Notes: a model not told the origin generated them from the letters alone. 64,000 nt of DNA from an uncultured Alphaproteobacteria bacterium (GCA_944390275.1 CALXPL010000002.1:186001-250000); one strand, 5' to 3'. Counted from the first letter of the stretch, positions 8,124 to 15,907 are shown. Numbers and translations: made by a program.

Positions 8124-8150
8124 AAACTTGTATGTATAAAAAGGAACAAA

Positions 8151-9527
8151 ATGTTTGATGCGTTAACAGAGAAATTGAGTTCAGCTTTTGCGAAAATAAC
8201 CTCTCGCGGGGTGCTGAATGAAAAAGACATCGATGAAGCAATGCGAGAAATACGAATTGCTTTGTTGGAAGCTGACGTATCTTTGCCGGTTGTAAAACAG
8301 TTTATTGCTCAGGTAAAAGAACAAGCACTGGGCGAAAAAGTTGTTAAGTCGATACAGCCGGGGCAAATGGTGGTAAAAATAGTTCATGATGAACTGGTAA
8401 AACTTTTAGGTGCTGAAGAAAATAAGCTAAATTTAAATGCAGTTCCTCCGGCATGTATTTTAATGGTAGGTCTTCAAGGTTCCGGAAAAACAACGACATC
8501 AGCCAAAATAGCGGCAAAATTAAAAAAACAGAAAAAAGTTTTATTAGCCTCATTAGATATATATAGACCAGCGGCACAGGAACAATTAGCTCAACTAGCG
8601 GAAAAAATCGGTGTGGCTTCATTGCCGATTATCAAAGATGAAAAGCCGGAATCAATTGCTCAAAGAGCAATCAAAGAAGGTAAAAAAGGCGGCTATGACA
8701 TTGTCATCTTAGATACGGCAGGACGTTTACATATTGATGACAAATTAATGAATGAAGTTGTGGAGATAAAAAAGATAACACAACCGGTAGAAACATTGTT
8801 AGTTGCCGATTCGATGATTGGTCAAGATGCCTGCAATGTTGCCAAGGAATTTAACGAAAAGGTAGGGTTGAGTGGTATTGTTTTGACCCGCGTTGATGGT
8901 TCATCAAGAGCCGGAGCCGCATTATCCATGAAGATGGTTGCCAATGTTCCGATAAAATTTTTAGGAACAGGTGAAAAAATTGAGGAATTTGAAGAGTTTC
9001 ATCCGGATAGATTGGCCGGTAGAATTCTTGGTCAAGGAGATGTTGTATCCTTAGTTGAAAAGGCCATAGAAAAAGTAGATAAAGATGAAGCGGAAAAAAT
9101 GGCGCAACGAATGATGAAAGGCCGTTTTGATTTAGAGGACATGCTTTCACAACTCAGACAAGTTCAAAAAATAGGAAGTTTGGGCGGAATTATCGGTATG
9201 ATGCCGGGTTTGTCAAAATTTAAGACACAAATAGAACAAGCCGGAATAGGTGATAATTTAATTAAAAGACAAGAAGCAATAATATTGTCAATGACCAAAC
9301 AAGAAAGAAAAAATCCGGACATAATCAAAGCCTCGCGTAAAAAGAGAATAGCTGCGGGAGCCGGAGTAGAAGTTCATGAAGTAAACAAACTGCTTAAGTC
9401 TTATGAGCAGATGTCTACAATGATGAAAAGGATGGGAAAAATGGGCGGAATGAAAGGCCTTGCTTCCCAAATGATAGGAAAAAATCCGTTTGGCTCAATG
9501 CTAGGCGGAGGAAAGTTTCCGTTTTAA
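8151..9527 (+). CDS. ffh: Signal recognition particle protein Ffh
   Basis: 458 residues from the ATG at 8151, chosen because of the AAGGA site 6 bp upstream and the canonical first residues MFDALTEKL. The N-terminal helical bundle is followed by the SRP GTPase domain with P-loop GLQGSGKTT (about 107-115), DTAGR, and TRVDG. The methionine-rich M domain at the C-terminus (SMTKQERKNP, SRKKRIAAGAG) binds SRP RNA and signal peptides. Ffh binds signal sequences emerging from the ribosome and delivers the complex to FtsY at the membrane. It leads the operon with rpsP, rimM, trmD and rplS, the usual alphaproteobacterial order. Confidence 0.98.
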   Translation: MFDALTEKLSSAFAKITSRGVLNEKDIDEAMREIRIALLEADVSLPVVKQFIAQVKEQALGEKVVKSIQPGQMVVKIVHDELVKLLGAEENKLNLNAVPPACILMVGLQGSGKTTTSAKIAAKLKKQKKVLLASLDIYRPAAQEQLAQLAEKIGVASLPIIKDEKPESIAQRAIKEGKKGGYDIVILDTAGRLHIDDKLMNEVVEIKKITQPVETLLVADSMIGQDACNVAKEFNEKVGLSGIVLTRVDGSSRAGAALSMKMVANVPIKFLGTGEKIEEFEEFHPDRLAGRILGQGDVVSLVEKAIEKVDKDEAEKMAQRMMKGRFDLEDMLSQLRQVQKIGSLGGIIGMMPGLSKFKTQIEQAGIGDNLIKRQEAIILSMTKQERKNPDIIKASRKKRIAAGAGVEVHEVNKLLKSYEQMSTMMKRMGKMGGMKGLASQMIGKNPFGSMLGGGKFPF

Positions 9528-9571
9528 GCCAAAAACGGAAATAGGTTAAACAAGAAAGAAAGGAAAAAGAA

Positions 9572-9952
9572 ATGGCAGTTCGTATCAGACTATCACGCGG
9601 AGGTTCAAAAAAACGTCCGTTCTATCGTATCGTAGCAGCAGATCAAAGAGCTCCTCGCGATGGTCGTTTTATTGAAAAATTAGGAACATTTAATCCGTTG
9701 TTACCTAAAGATCATGCAGAAAGATTAGTAGTTGACGCAGAAAAGGTAAAAGCATGGATTTCTAAAGGTGCGCAACCGACAGAAAGATTACAAAAGCTTT
9801 TTGCTACATTAGGCTTGTGTGCAGCTCCGGTAATTCGTGAACAACCAAAGAAATCAGCTCCGAAAGCCAAAGCACAAGAAAGAATGAAAGAAAAAGCAGA
9901 GATAGCCGCTGCAGCAGCTGCCGCTTCAAGTGAAGCAAATACAGCTGAATAA
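9572..9952 (+). CDS. rpsP: 30S ribosomal protein bS16
   Basis: 126 residues. The conserved start [20 protein letters not shown] and the motif [13 protein letters not shown] identify bS16, which binds 16S rRNA during early 30S assembly. The family core is about 80 residues; here an Ala/Lys-rich tail of about 40 residues follows, as is common in Alphaproteobacteria. An AGGAAAAAGAA ribosome site lies before the ATG. It sits 44 bp after ffh and 36 bp before rimM, in one operon. Confidence 0.97.
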   Translation: MAVRIRLSRGGSKKRPFYRIVAADQRAPRDGRFIEKLGTFNPLLPKDHAERLVVDAEKVKAWISKGAQPTERLQKLFATLGLCAAPVIREQPKKSAPKAKAQERMKEKAEIAAAAAAASSEANTAE

Positions 9953-9988
9953 GCGATAAACACGTTTTTCTAAACGAAGGAAACAATA

Positions 9989-10531
9989 ATGACAAGTGCT
10001 AAGAAAGTCTGCATTGGTAAGATAGTCGGAGTACACGGTATCAAAGGCGAGGTAAAAGTAAAAAGTTTTACGGAAGTCGATACCAATCTTGACAAATACG
10101 GACCGGTGGAAAATAAAGACGGAAGTAAGCACTTTGACATTAAAGTGATCGGACATTCAAAGGAATTATTGAGAGTTAAAATAAAAGGTATAGACGACAG
10201 AACGACAGCTGAAAGTTTGCAAGGTACAGAGTTGTATATTTCAAGAGAAGTTCTTCCGGAATTAGAAACAGATGAATTTTATCTTGAAGATTTAATAGGC
10301 TTAAAAGTACTTTTGCAAGAGAATAAGGCCCAAGTAGGAACAGTCGCATCAGTCTATAATTTTGGGGCTGGAGATGTTTTGGAAATCAAAAGCACTGAAG
10401 GCGAATTGACGATGATACCTTTTAACAAACAATATGTTCCGGAAGTAAATATTAAAGATGGCTATATTATTGTTGAGTCTGTACTGCTAAACTTTATTGA
10501 CGAGGAAGAGAACGTCGAAAATGAAGGTTAA
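9989..10531 (+). CDS. rimM: 16S rRNA processing protein RimM
   Basis: 180 residues. The N-terminal RimM beta-barrel shows IGKIVGVHGIKGEVKVK (about residues 9-25), and the C-terminal PRC-barrel shows EFYLEDLIGLKV and the closing segment with IPFNKQYVPEV. RimM helps mature the head of the 30S subunit and binds uS19. A GAAGGAAAC site precedes the ATG at 9989. Its last 11 bases overlap the trmD start, so the two should be translationally coupled. The gene lies between rpsP and trmD as in most Proteobacteria. Confidence 0.95.
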   Translation: MTSAKKVCIGKIVGVHGIKGEVKVKSFTEVDTNLDKYGPVENKDGSKHFDIKVIGHSKELLRVKIKGIDDRTTAESLQGTELYISREVLPELETDEFYLEDLIGLKVLLQENKAQVGTVASVYNFGAGDVLEIKSTEGELTMIPFNKQYVPEVNIKDGYIIVESVLLNFIDEEENVENEG

Positions 10532-11210
10532 AGTATTTACTATTTTTCCTGAGATATTTCCGGGATTTTTAGGATATTCGTTAACCGGACGAGCTCTGAA
10601 TGAAGGAAAGTGGTCAATAGAGACGGTGAACATCAGGGATTATGCAACAGATAAGCATGGTTCAGTAGATGACACCCCCTGTGGCGGAGGAGCCGGAATG
10701 ATTATGCGAGCAGACATATTGGGAAAAGCGATAAAAGCGAACTACCAAGATGGCCGTATAATATACATGAGCCCGAGAGGGAGGCCTCTCACCCAGTCAA
10801 AAGCCCATGAGTTAAGCAAAGAAGAGAATTTGACGATTATTTGCGGCAGATTTGAAGGAATAGATGAACGTATAATAGAAGAATACGGGATCGAAGAAAT
10901 AAGCATAGGCGATTATATTTTAACGGGTGGCGAGCAGGCAGCATTAATAATGATGGATGCGATAATAAGACTTTTACCGGGAGTTTTAGGAAATGAAGCT
11001 TCATTATCGGATGAAAGTTTTGAAAACATATTATTGGAACATCCGCAATACACGAGGCCAATTGATTGGGAAGGGCGTAAAGTACCGGAAATTCTCATGA
11101 GCGGTCATCATCAAAATATTGCCAAATGGCGTTTAGAACAAGCGGAAAAAATAACAAAAGAACGACGCCCGGATCTTTATCAAAAATATCTTGATTTGAA
11201 AAAGGTTTAG
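10521..11210 (+). CDS. trmD: tRNA (guanine-N1-)-methyltransferase TrmD
   Basis: 229 residues from the ATG at 10521 ([13 protein letters not shown]), preferred to a start 24 bases upstream because it gives the canonical N-terminus. TrmD makes m1G37 in tRNAs reading CNN codons and prevents +1 frameshifting. The SPOUT trefoil-knot signature is visible in [23 protein letters not shown] and [10 protein letters not shown] (about residues 80-145), where S-adenosylmethionine binds. It overlaps the end of rimM by 11 bp and is followed 37 bp later by rplS. Confidence 0.97.
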   Translation: MKVKVFTIFPEIFPGFLGYSLTGRALNEGKWSIETVNIRDYATDKHGSVDDTPCGGGAGMIMRADILGKAIKANYQDGRIIYMSPRGRPLTQSKAHELSKEENLTIICGRFEGIDERIIEEYGIEEISIGDYILTGGEQAALIMMDAIIRLLPGVLGNEASLSDESFENILLEHPQYTRPIDWEGRKVPEILMSGHHQNIAKWRLEQAEKITKERRPDLYQKYLDLKKV

Positions 11211-11247
11211 GTGTATAAGGTTAAAAAAATTAAAAAGGGTAAGACAG

Positions 11248-11646
11248 ATGAACATTATTGAAAATATTGAAAAAGAGCAAATTTCTAAGCTCATCGAAGG
11301 AAAGAACATCCCTGAGTTTAAACCTGGTGATACATTAAAAGTTCACACCAAAGTAAAAGAGGGTGATAGAGAACGTATTCAGGTTTATGAAGGAGTATGT
11401 ATTGCACGTAAGAATGACGGATTGAATTCTTCATTTACCGTTAGAAAAATTTCATTTGGAGAAGGTGTAGAACGTGTATTCCCGTTGTATTCACCAAATG
11501 TTGCAAAAATAGAAGTTGCTCGCGTTGGTAAAGTTCGCCGTGCAAAATTGTATTTCTTGCGCGCTTTGCGTGGACGTTCTGCTCGTATTGCCGATGATTT
11601 GGCCGCAGCAGCAAAAGCTCGTGAAGAATCAAAGAACGCAGACTAA
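11248..11646 (+). CDS. rplS: 50S ribosomal protein bL19
   Basis: 132 residues. The central [25 protein letters not shown] and [21 protein letters not shown] are diagnostic of bL19, which sits at the 30S/50S interface. Length slightly exceeds the usual 115 or so because of a C-terminal Ala/Arg-rich tail. An AAGGGTAAGAC site precedes the ATG. It is the last gene of the ffh operon and is followed by a strong terminator. Confidence 0.97.
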   Translation: MNIIENIEKEQISKLIEGKNIPEFKPGDTLKVHTKVKEGDRERIQVYEGVCIARKNDGLNSSFTVRKISFGEGVERVFPLYSPNVAKIEVARVGKVRRAKLYFLRALRGRSARIADDLAAAAKAREESKNAD

Positions 11647-11667
11647 TAAGTATTCTGTAAAATTGAA

Positions 11668-11706
11668 AATAAACTCTGAAATTAAAATTTCAGAGTTTAT
11701 TTTTTA
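11668..11706 (+). terminator. Terminator of the ffh-rplS operon
   Basis: Stem of at least 13 bp (AAACTCTGAAATT at 11671-11683, AATTTCAGAGTTT at 11686-11698) with a 2-nt loop, followed by a run of T. It lies 22 bp past the rplS stop. Confidence 0.9.
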
Positions 11707-11756
11707 CTTTAAATTAAATTTAGAGTAGTAAAAGAAAAAAAAAGGAAGGGGGTAAT

Positions 11757-12191
11757 ATGAGAAAAAAATATTTGTATATGATTTTAGCCTTGTTAAGTAT
11801 GTCGATGGGAGCAGAGGCAAAATATTTAGGACAATTAAGTTCAAATCCGTATGATAGTTCTTCAACGAGTAACAGTTATGGAGCCGGGAGTCAGTATAAT
11901 CAAAATAGTATAAATAATGAGTATGGGGAGTATGGCAGCCGCTACAGTAATAAATCCGTAAATAATCCATATGCTACAGATGCTCCGAAATTATATGACA
12001 GTGAAGGAAATTATCAAGGAAAGTTGAGTGATAATCCCTATGATCCCGACTCAATATCCAATCCTTATGGCAGATACGGAAGTAAATATTCTCCGGATAG
12101 TATAAACAACCCCTACGGAGCAGGCAGTCGCTATCGCAAGGACAGCCCGAATAATCGCTATGGAGAAGGCTGGAGTATATTAGATGAATAA
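11757..12191 (+). CDS. Secreted protein of NPYG-type tandem repeats
   Basis: 144 residues. A signal peptide (KKYLYMILALLSMSMGAEA, cut before KYLG, about residue 22) is followed by imperfect repeats of about 12-20 residues built on S(I/V)NNPYG, YGSKYS and GKLSDNPYDPDS. Sequence of this kind occurs in many small bacterial exported proteins, without a known function that I can name. Tyr, Asn, Ser and Gly dominate; no cysteines occur. A GGAAGGGGGTAAT ribosome site is present. The gene lies just behind the rplS terminator and may use read-through or a promoter within the short gap. Confidence 0.7.
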   Translation: MRKKYLYMILALLSMSMGAEAKYLGQLSSNPYDSSSTSNSYGAGSQYNQNSINNEYGEYGSRYSNKSVNNPYATDAPKLYDSEGNYQGKLSDNPYDPDSISNPYGRYGSKYSPDSINNPYGAGSRYRKDSPNNRYGEGWSILDE

Positions 12192-12274
12192 AGGAGCAGT
12201 GCGTATAGCCTATTATTTATATTTTAGTAACAGCGAAAAAAATTAAAGTCCAAAAAGAAAAATCGCATCTAGTA

Positions 12275-12303
12275 TTGACAAAAATATCCAAATTTGTTAT
12301 TTT
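12275..12303 (+). promoter_or_regulatory. Promoter before the 191-residue gene
   Basis: TTGACA (12275-12280), a 17-bp spacer and TATTTT (12298-12303), 52 bp before the ATG at 12355. Confidence 0.7.
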
Positions 12304-12354
12304 CTACCTTAGGCAATATTATTTATTTAATTATTAATTTAAATTTCTGGAATT

Positions 12355-12930
12355 ATGAATGAATTTGAAAAAAAATTAAGAAGACTAAAACAGGCGTTGT
12401 CTTCACGGTGTTCTATGGTGCAAAATCATTACTTGGCATTGGCTAGAATGCTAATGGAAAAGGAACAGATGCCGACAGAAGATATTGTTAAATTGGCACA
12501 ACGTATTAAACCTCTTATGCGCCCAAAAGAAGGTAGCTCACTGAAAAAAGGATTGTATTGGTCGAAACCGGTACCTCTGACGCAAAGTTTTTACTTTAAT
12601 TTTGTTGATTCTTCTGTTCTCCGAGATAAAAACGGAGAAATTTTAGCAGTCGAAGCATTGGAAAAAGTGAGTGAATTTGTCTGCTATCATCATTATGGTG
12701 GATATTATGGATGTCTTCGTCCAAGTATGGATGAGATAATACAGCAATTTCCAACATATTTATTAAAAGATGAAAAAGCAGAATATGCTGTGGAGTTAGT
12801 TTTTCCATCATTAGAGTTGCATGAGGTTTTAGATTTTTACCTTGATAGGCATGTATCGACAGTAGTCGTTTACCGTCTGAAAAATGGATTGCCTCAGGAA
12901 CTAAAAGAGCAAGAAATTATTTACAAATAA
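12355..12930 (+). CDS. Hypothetical cytoplasmic protein
   Basis: 191 residues, no signal peptide, no membrane span, no domain that I recognise. The first 70 residues are helical and basic; the middle carries an aromatic run (ending in HHYGGYYGC) around residue 107, followed by acidic alternating hydrophobic segments. A good promoter 52 bp upstream and a perfect terminator just downstream show it is an independent transcription unit. The ribosome site is weak (CTGGA). It is the first gene of the accessory stretch that holds the paired effector-like genes, but any link to them is only by position. Confidence 0.65.
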   Translation: MNEFEKKLRRLKQALSSRCSMVQNHYLALARMLMEKEQMPTEDIVKLAQRIKPLMRPKEGSSLKKGLYWSKPVPLTQSFYFNFVDSSVLRDKNGEILAVEALEKVSEFVCYHHYGGYYGCLRPSMDEIIQQFPTYLLKDEKAEYAVELVFPSLELHEVLDFYLDRHVSTVVVYRLKNGLPQELKEQEIIYK

Positions 12931-12940
12931 TTGATTGTGA

Positions 12941-12977
12941 GTTCTTCAAAAGTATTATCTTTTGAAGAACTTTTTTT
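12941..12977 (+). terminator. Terminator of the 191-residue gene
   Basis: Perfect 12-bp stem GTTCTTCAAAAG (12941-12952) with CTTTTGAAGAAC (12959-12970), 6-nt loop, then seven T. Confidence 0.95.
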
Positions 12978-13005
12978 ATGCAAGGTTGAAACAAAATAAT
13001 TATCC

Positions 13006-13048
13006 ATCTGAATAACATACATTCAAGAGAGGTAATTTAGGAGTTAGC
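13006..13048. repeat. 43-bp direct repeat, copy 1
   Basis: This sequence, beginning ATCTGAATAACATACATTCA, recurs at 13599-13641 with one mismatch. It lies upstream of the 141-residue membrane-anchored gene, in the same relative place as copy 2 lies upstream of the secreted 162-residue gene. It contains GAGAGG but no ORF. Confidence 0.85.
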
Positions 13049-13125
13049 CACAAATTTTAATTTACATTTTTTAATTTCTACATATAATAACACCAAAATT
13101 AAATTATTGTTTTATTTGAATTTTT

Positions 13126-13551
13126 ATGAGTATGAAAACATTATTAGGTATTATATTATGCTATTGGGCGATACAAATGTATCGAAAAATTAAGAAACAA
13201 GAAAAAATTATAAAAAAATTTCAAAACGGTCCTCAGACTGTAATGATAAAAATTTTAAAAAAATCTATTTATGTAAGGAAGCATTATTATTTTTTTCAAC
13301 TTGATAAAAGTGTATTCGATTTATGTTTTGAGGGAGAAGTATTGATAGATGGTAAAGCCTATAAAGCAACCATTATTACATCGCCACAAACAATCATTGG
13401 AGAGACATATATACTTAATGGGTATTATTATCCAATTTCTAAGCTTTTTATAGAAAATATGGATAATATCTATGGTTATAAAATAAGAAAATATTCCATA
13501 GCTTATTTATTTCCTAAAGCAATCATGTATCGAAAACCCTCTAATATTTAA
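13126..13551 (+). CDS. Hypothetical membrane-anchored protein
   Basis: 141 residues. One N-terminal hydrophobic span (LLGIILCYWAIQMY, about residues 5-18) is followed by a strongly basic stretch (KIKKQEKIIKKF) and a soluble, beta-rich domain rich in Tyr and Ile. The positive residues after the span favour a cytoplasmic domain. No family recognised. The ribosome site is poor. The terminator stem begins inside the last codons. Its position beside effector-like genes makes an orphan immunity gene conceivable, but nothing in the sequence proves it. Confidence 0.6.
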   Translation: MSMKTLLGIILCYWAIQMYRKIKKQEKIIKKFQNGPQTVMIKILKKSIYVRKHYYFFQLDKSVFDLCFEGEVLIDGKAYKATIITSPQTIIGETYILNGYYYPISKLFIENMDNIYGYKIRKYSIAYLFPKAIMYRKPSNI

Positions 13552-13564
13552 TATTAGAGGGTTT
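13534..13564 (+). terminator. Terminator overlapping the 141-residue gene
   Basis: A perfect palindrome (arms AAACCCTCTAATATT and AATATTAGAGGGTTT) covers the stop codon and ends in TTTAAAT. The T-run is short, so efficiency is uncertain. Confidence 0.6.
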
Positions 13565-13598
13565 AAATGACAAAACGTTATCATCAAAAGAGTTTTAT

Positions 13599-13641
13599 AT
13601 CTGAATAACATACATTCAAGAGAGGTAATTTAGGATTTAGC
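13599..13641. repeat. 43-bp direct repeat, copy 2
   Basis: Second copy of the repeat at 13006-13048, one mismatch in 43. It abuts the decayed fragment of the effector N-terminal module, which suggests that recombination at shared sequences shaped this stretch. Confidence 0.85.
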
Positions 13642-13710
13642 TCACTGTATTATTGTATTCTCAATATTGTCGCGAATTTTTGAAGAGCCGAAGCCATAGT
13701 TATTATCAGA
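13642..13710 (-). pseudogene. Fragment of a third effector N-terminal module
   Basis: The minus strand over 13710-13642 reads SDNNYGFGSSKIRDNIEN then three residues and a stop. The same stretch in the 406-residue gene reads SDNNYGFGSSRIHDNIEI. At DNA level 13659-13710 matches 17099-17150 with about five differences in 52. The upstream N-terminal codons and the C-terminal domain are both missing, so this is a remnant of a third copy. The 317-bp gap 13552-13874 otherwise holds only the repeat and the leader of the next gene. Confidence 0.75.
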
Positions 13711-13874
13711 TGAACCTCTCTAAAAGGAGTTACCAAGTTGTGGGTAATTTAAATTGCAATCACACTATCTTAAAGTAAACTTAAAAAAAGTTACGATGGT
13801 AATCAGACTTGTTTTAACCTTATTTTCAATTTTTGAGATTATAATTACCACAATTTATCCTTAGGAGTTTGAGA

Positions 13875-14363
13875 ATGAAAAGATTTATGTTTATCTTTAC
13901 TTTAACGATGTTGTTTATTTTTAATGTTTGTGCTGAAACATATCATGGCATTGATATAGATAAAGTTTATTCTCAAAGCGATTGGAGCAGCAAAGATAAA
14001 ATAAAAGATATTATTGATGATTATAAATTACTTGTGACATATCAAAAAGAACTTGATGATTGTTCAACACAAAACAATGAAATATTTTTTTGCTATGATA
14101 ATGTTGCTGAAAAAATACTAAAAAATTTGTATGTCTATCCTGAAAACAATATCAAAGTATATCAACAATTCAAACAGACACTAATTGATGCTTATTCCAT
14201 ACAATCGTGTTTAAATAAATATGAATGGCCTAGCGGAAATTTATGTGAAATAAATAGCCGACAGGAAATATTAAAGGTGCTACATTCTTATATTCAGGGT
14301 TTGATAAATAGTAGCAAAGAAAAAATGTTATCTTATTTACCTGAACTTGAAAATTTTAAATAG
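13875..14363 (+). CDS. Secreted four-cysteine protein, LprI-like lysozyme inhibitor candidate
   Basis: 162 residues from ATG at 13875, chosen for the AGGAG 7 bp upstream. The signal peptide (FMFIFTLTMLFIFNVCA) would be cut before ETYHG, sending the protein to the periplasm. Four later cysteines form two pairs; CSTQNNEIFFC followed by an AEKILKNLY helix resembles the C..TQ.E...C pattern of DUF1311/LprI lysozyme inhibitors. It is convergent with the muramidase-domain gene at 14538-15668. A periplasmic inhibitor beside a peptidoglycan-cleaving effector is what an immunity protein would look like. The family match is by eye and short; the role is inference. Confidence 0.55.
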   Translation: MKRFMFIFTLTMLFIFNVCAETYHGIDIDKVYSQSDWSSKDKIKDIIDDYKLLVTYQKELDDCSTQNNEIFFCYDNVAEKILKNLYVYPENNIKVYQQFKQTLIDAYSIQSCLNKYEWPSGNLCEINSRQEILKVLHSYIQGLINSSKEKMLSYLPELENFK

Positions 14364-14365
14364 AT

Positions 14366-14490
14366 ATCCCTCAGTAAACTGGGAGTTCTACAACAGCTAC
14401 AAGACTTACGGTTTGACCACGCTCGTTGGCGTGGAGCGGTGTTGTTCCAAAACCTTGGCATTCAGCCCCGAGTAAACTCGAGGTTTTCTG
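14366..14490. ncRNA. Structured non-coding segment, family unknown
   Basis: This 174-bp gap has no ORF and is much more GC-rich than its neighbours. Two related hairpins bracket it: CAGTAAACTG (14372-14381) and CGAGTAAACTCG (14469-14480), each followed by a T-rich GGAGTTCT or AGGTTTTCT. Between them ACAACA (14390-14395) pairs with TGTTGT (14440-14445) around a perfect CCACGC/GCGTGG hairpin (14417-14434). The layout recalls right ends (omega RNA) of IS200/IS605 elements, but no tnpA or tnpB is present. RNA identity and strand are unproven. Confidence 0.4.
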
Positions 14491-14505
14491 TAAAGCAATA
14501 TAAAA

Positions 14506-14529
14506 GAGAGGTTGCAAAAAAAACCTCTC
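14506..14529 (-). terminator. Terminator of the GH108 effector gene
   Basis: Stem GAGAGGTT (14506-14513) with AACCTCTC (14522-14529), followed on the minus strand by TTTTATAT. It starts 8 bp after the stop codon. Confidence 0.75.
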
Positions 14530-14537
14530 CAACTAAG

Positions 14538-15668
14538 TTATTTTCCAAGATGAGCTCTGTTAGCTCTATTTAGCCATCCCTTTAGGTTTCCTTTTTGAGT
14601 TGAGTCATTTCTGACTATATTATTATAGTATTCTAGCATACTTTGTTTATATTGCTCTAAAAATTTTTCATAGTCTTGTTGTGAAAAATTTTTTAGCTTT
14701 TCCATGGTAGCCGGGCCAATAATATTTCCCTTGGAAGGAAGTCCTAGCACCTTATGAACTGTTTTTATGGCGTTAAGCGGACTAGATGGCATACCATAAT
14801 CTACAACAAAACCTCTAATTGGATATGGTAATTTGTTTAATCCATTCCATTTATAAAAATCTCTATAAATAATAGCATTTGCTCTTTCTCTGATAAGATT
14901 TAAAATGTCTTCATTTGGATATGTATTTTTAGAAATTCCAAACTTAGTTAGTTTTCCTCTATCATTTGGCTTATCAGATAAACCACCTTCATTAGGAATT
15001 ATATATTCATTTAAAATTTGATTGAATTCTTTATCATTAAGCATTTCATCAATGAATTCTTTGCTGAAATCATTTCCATAAAGAGAATAATCAATCTTAC
15101 CTGAAGCAACATCACTCACCGTATTAGGAGTGGTATTTTGAGCAATTTGATAAGAATTAGCGTCATTGCCCAATGGTTTAGGTGATAAAACCGAAGCAAT
15201 ATCCATTTGTAAGGCTTGTTCTATTGGGTTATAATAATTATTTGAGTCCATCATATTTGAGAGTGAGTGATAGCCCTTTGTTTCAGTCAAAGTATTATTT
15301 ACGATATTTCCTAAGGTGTTTCCGTTTATATTTTGAGTATTATTCAAATTAGTTCTTCCGGTAATGTCAAAATTGTCAGCAGAAAAAGATTTTTGCATAT
15401 TCTCAATATTTGAGGATATTTGCGAATTACCAAATCCATAGTTATTATCAGAATTACCCCAAAAATTAGTCCCATATTGAGGATAATTTTTTGTAATCCC
15501 GCGTTTGTTAAAATTTTGCATGATTTGATTTTCTTTTGCCAGACGAGCCATTTGATATTCTATCTCGTCACGGGTTGAAAAACCACTATGGTCAACGCCA
15601 TAACTATCAATATAATTTTCTCCGGATTGATAACCGAGAGGTGATTTATAATTACCATAAATATTCAT
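14538..15668 (-). CDS. Effector-like protein with GH108 muramidase domain
   Basis: 376 residues. Residues 1-78 (MNIYGNYKSPLGYQSGENYI onward) are identical to the neighbour at 16134-17354; then an Asn-rich linker runs to about 205. Residues about 210-376 match glycoside hydrolase family 108: NEGGLSDKPNDRGKLTKFGIS holds the EGG catalytic glutamate, the YRDFYKWNGL and VVDYG blocks follow, then GPATMEKL and the terminal GWLNRANR. GH108 enzymes cleave the glycan chain of peptidoglycan. No signal peptide is visible, so export would need the shared N-terminus or a dedicated machine. A convergent secreted protein may be its immunity partner. Phage lysin is the main alternative, but no phage genes surround it. 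Confidence 0.75.
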   Translation of the reverse strand: MNIYGNYKSPLGYQSGENYIDSYGVDHSGFSTRDEIEYQMARLAKENQIMQNFNKRGITKNYPQYGTNFWGNSDNNYGFGNSQISSNIENMQKSFSADNFDITGRTNLNNTQNINGNTLGNIVNNTLTETKGYHSLSNMMDSNNYYNPIEQALQMDIASVLSPKPLGNDANSYQIAQNTTPNTVSDVASGKIDYSLYGNDFSKEFIDEMLNDKEFNQILNEYIIPNEGGLSDKPNDRGKLTKFGISKNTYPNEDILNLIRERANAIIYRDFYKWNGLNKLPYPIRGFVVDYGMPSSPLNAIKTVHKVLGLPSKGNIIGPATMEKLKNFSQQDYEKFLEQYKQSMLEYYNNIVRNDSTQKGNLKGWLNRANRAHLGK

Positions 15669-15700
15669 GATACAACTCCCAAAAGAATAAAAATTAAAAC

Positions 15701-15731
15701 AAAAAAAAGAGCCATATTTCTATGACTCTTT
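15701..15731 (-). terminator. Leader terminator 1 of the GH108 effector gene
   Basis: On the minus strand AAAGAG...CTCTTT (15706-15711 and 15726-15731) with inner CAT/ATG pairs, followed by eight T. It lies 33 bp upstream of the start codon, so it could attenuate transcription of the effector. Confidence 0.65.
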
Positions 15732-15736
15732 GGTTC

Positions 15737-15780
15737 AAAAAAATGATGTGAGCAGATTTAGGCAATCAATCTCACATCAT
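15737..15780 (-). terminator. Leader terminator 2 of the GH108 effector gene
   Basis: Perfect 10-bp stem ATGATGTGAG (15743-15752) with CTCACATCAT (15771-15780), followed on the minus strand by a T-run. With terminator 1 it makes a tandem pair in front of the gene. Confidence 0.75.
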
Positions 15781-15907
15781 ACTTAAAAAAGTAGCAAAAT
15801 TTTAAAAAAATGTCGATACCTTTTTTGTTGCAACATTTAGCAAGAGATTAAAAAGGTTGAAGATAAAGTTAGAAAAATAAAAACATTAAAAGAAATACAA
15901 TTATAGA

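Larger units (their letters stand above)
15436..15836. repeat. 401-bp direct repeat, copy A
   Basis: Appears identical, base for base, to 17122-17522 (offset 1686). It covers the first 78 codons of the GH108 effector gene, its ribosome site (GGGAGTTGTATC) and about 168 bp of leader. Outside it the two loci differ completely, so the boundary in the coding region marks the switch from shared to variable domain. Confidence 0.95.

Noticed and set aside
8049..8150. SRP (4.5S) RNA gene before ffh
   Set aside because: The stem-loop is short and the conserved GGAAGGAAGCAG tetraloop region of SRP RNA is absent; kept only as a leader hairpin.
13006..13641. CRISPR-like repeat pair (43 bp)
   Set aside because: Only two copies, 593 bp apart, with a complete gene between them; no cas genes.
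14366..14490. A complete IS200/IS605 insertion sequence
   Set aside because: No tnpA or tnpB frame is present in the gap or in the flanking genes; at most an end relic.
14538..15668. Prophage lysis cassette
   Set aside because: GH108 enzymes occur in phages, but no holin, structural or replication genes lie nearby and the N-terminal module is shared with a non-lysin gene.
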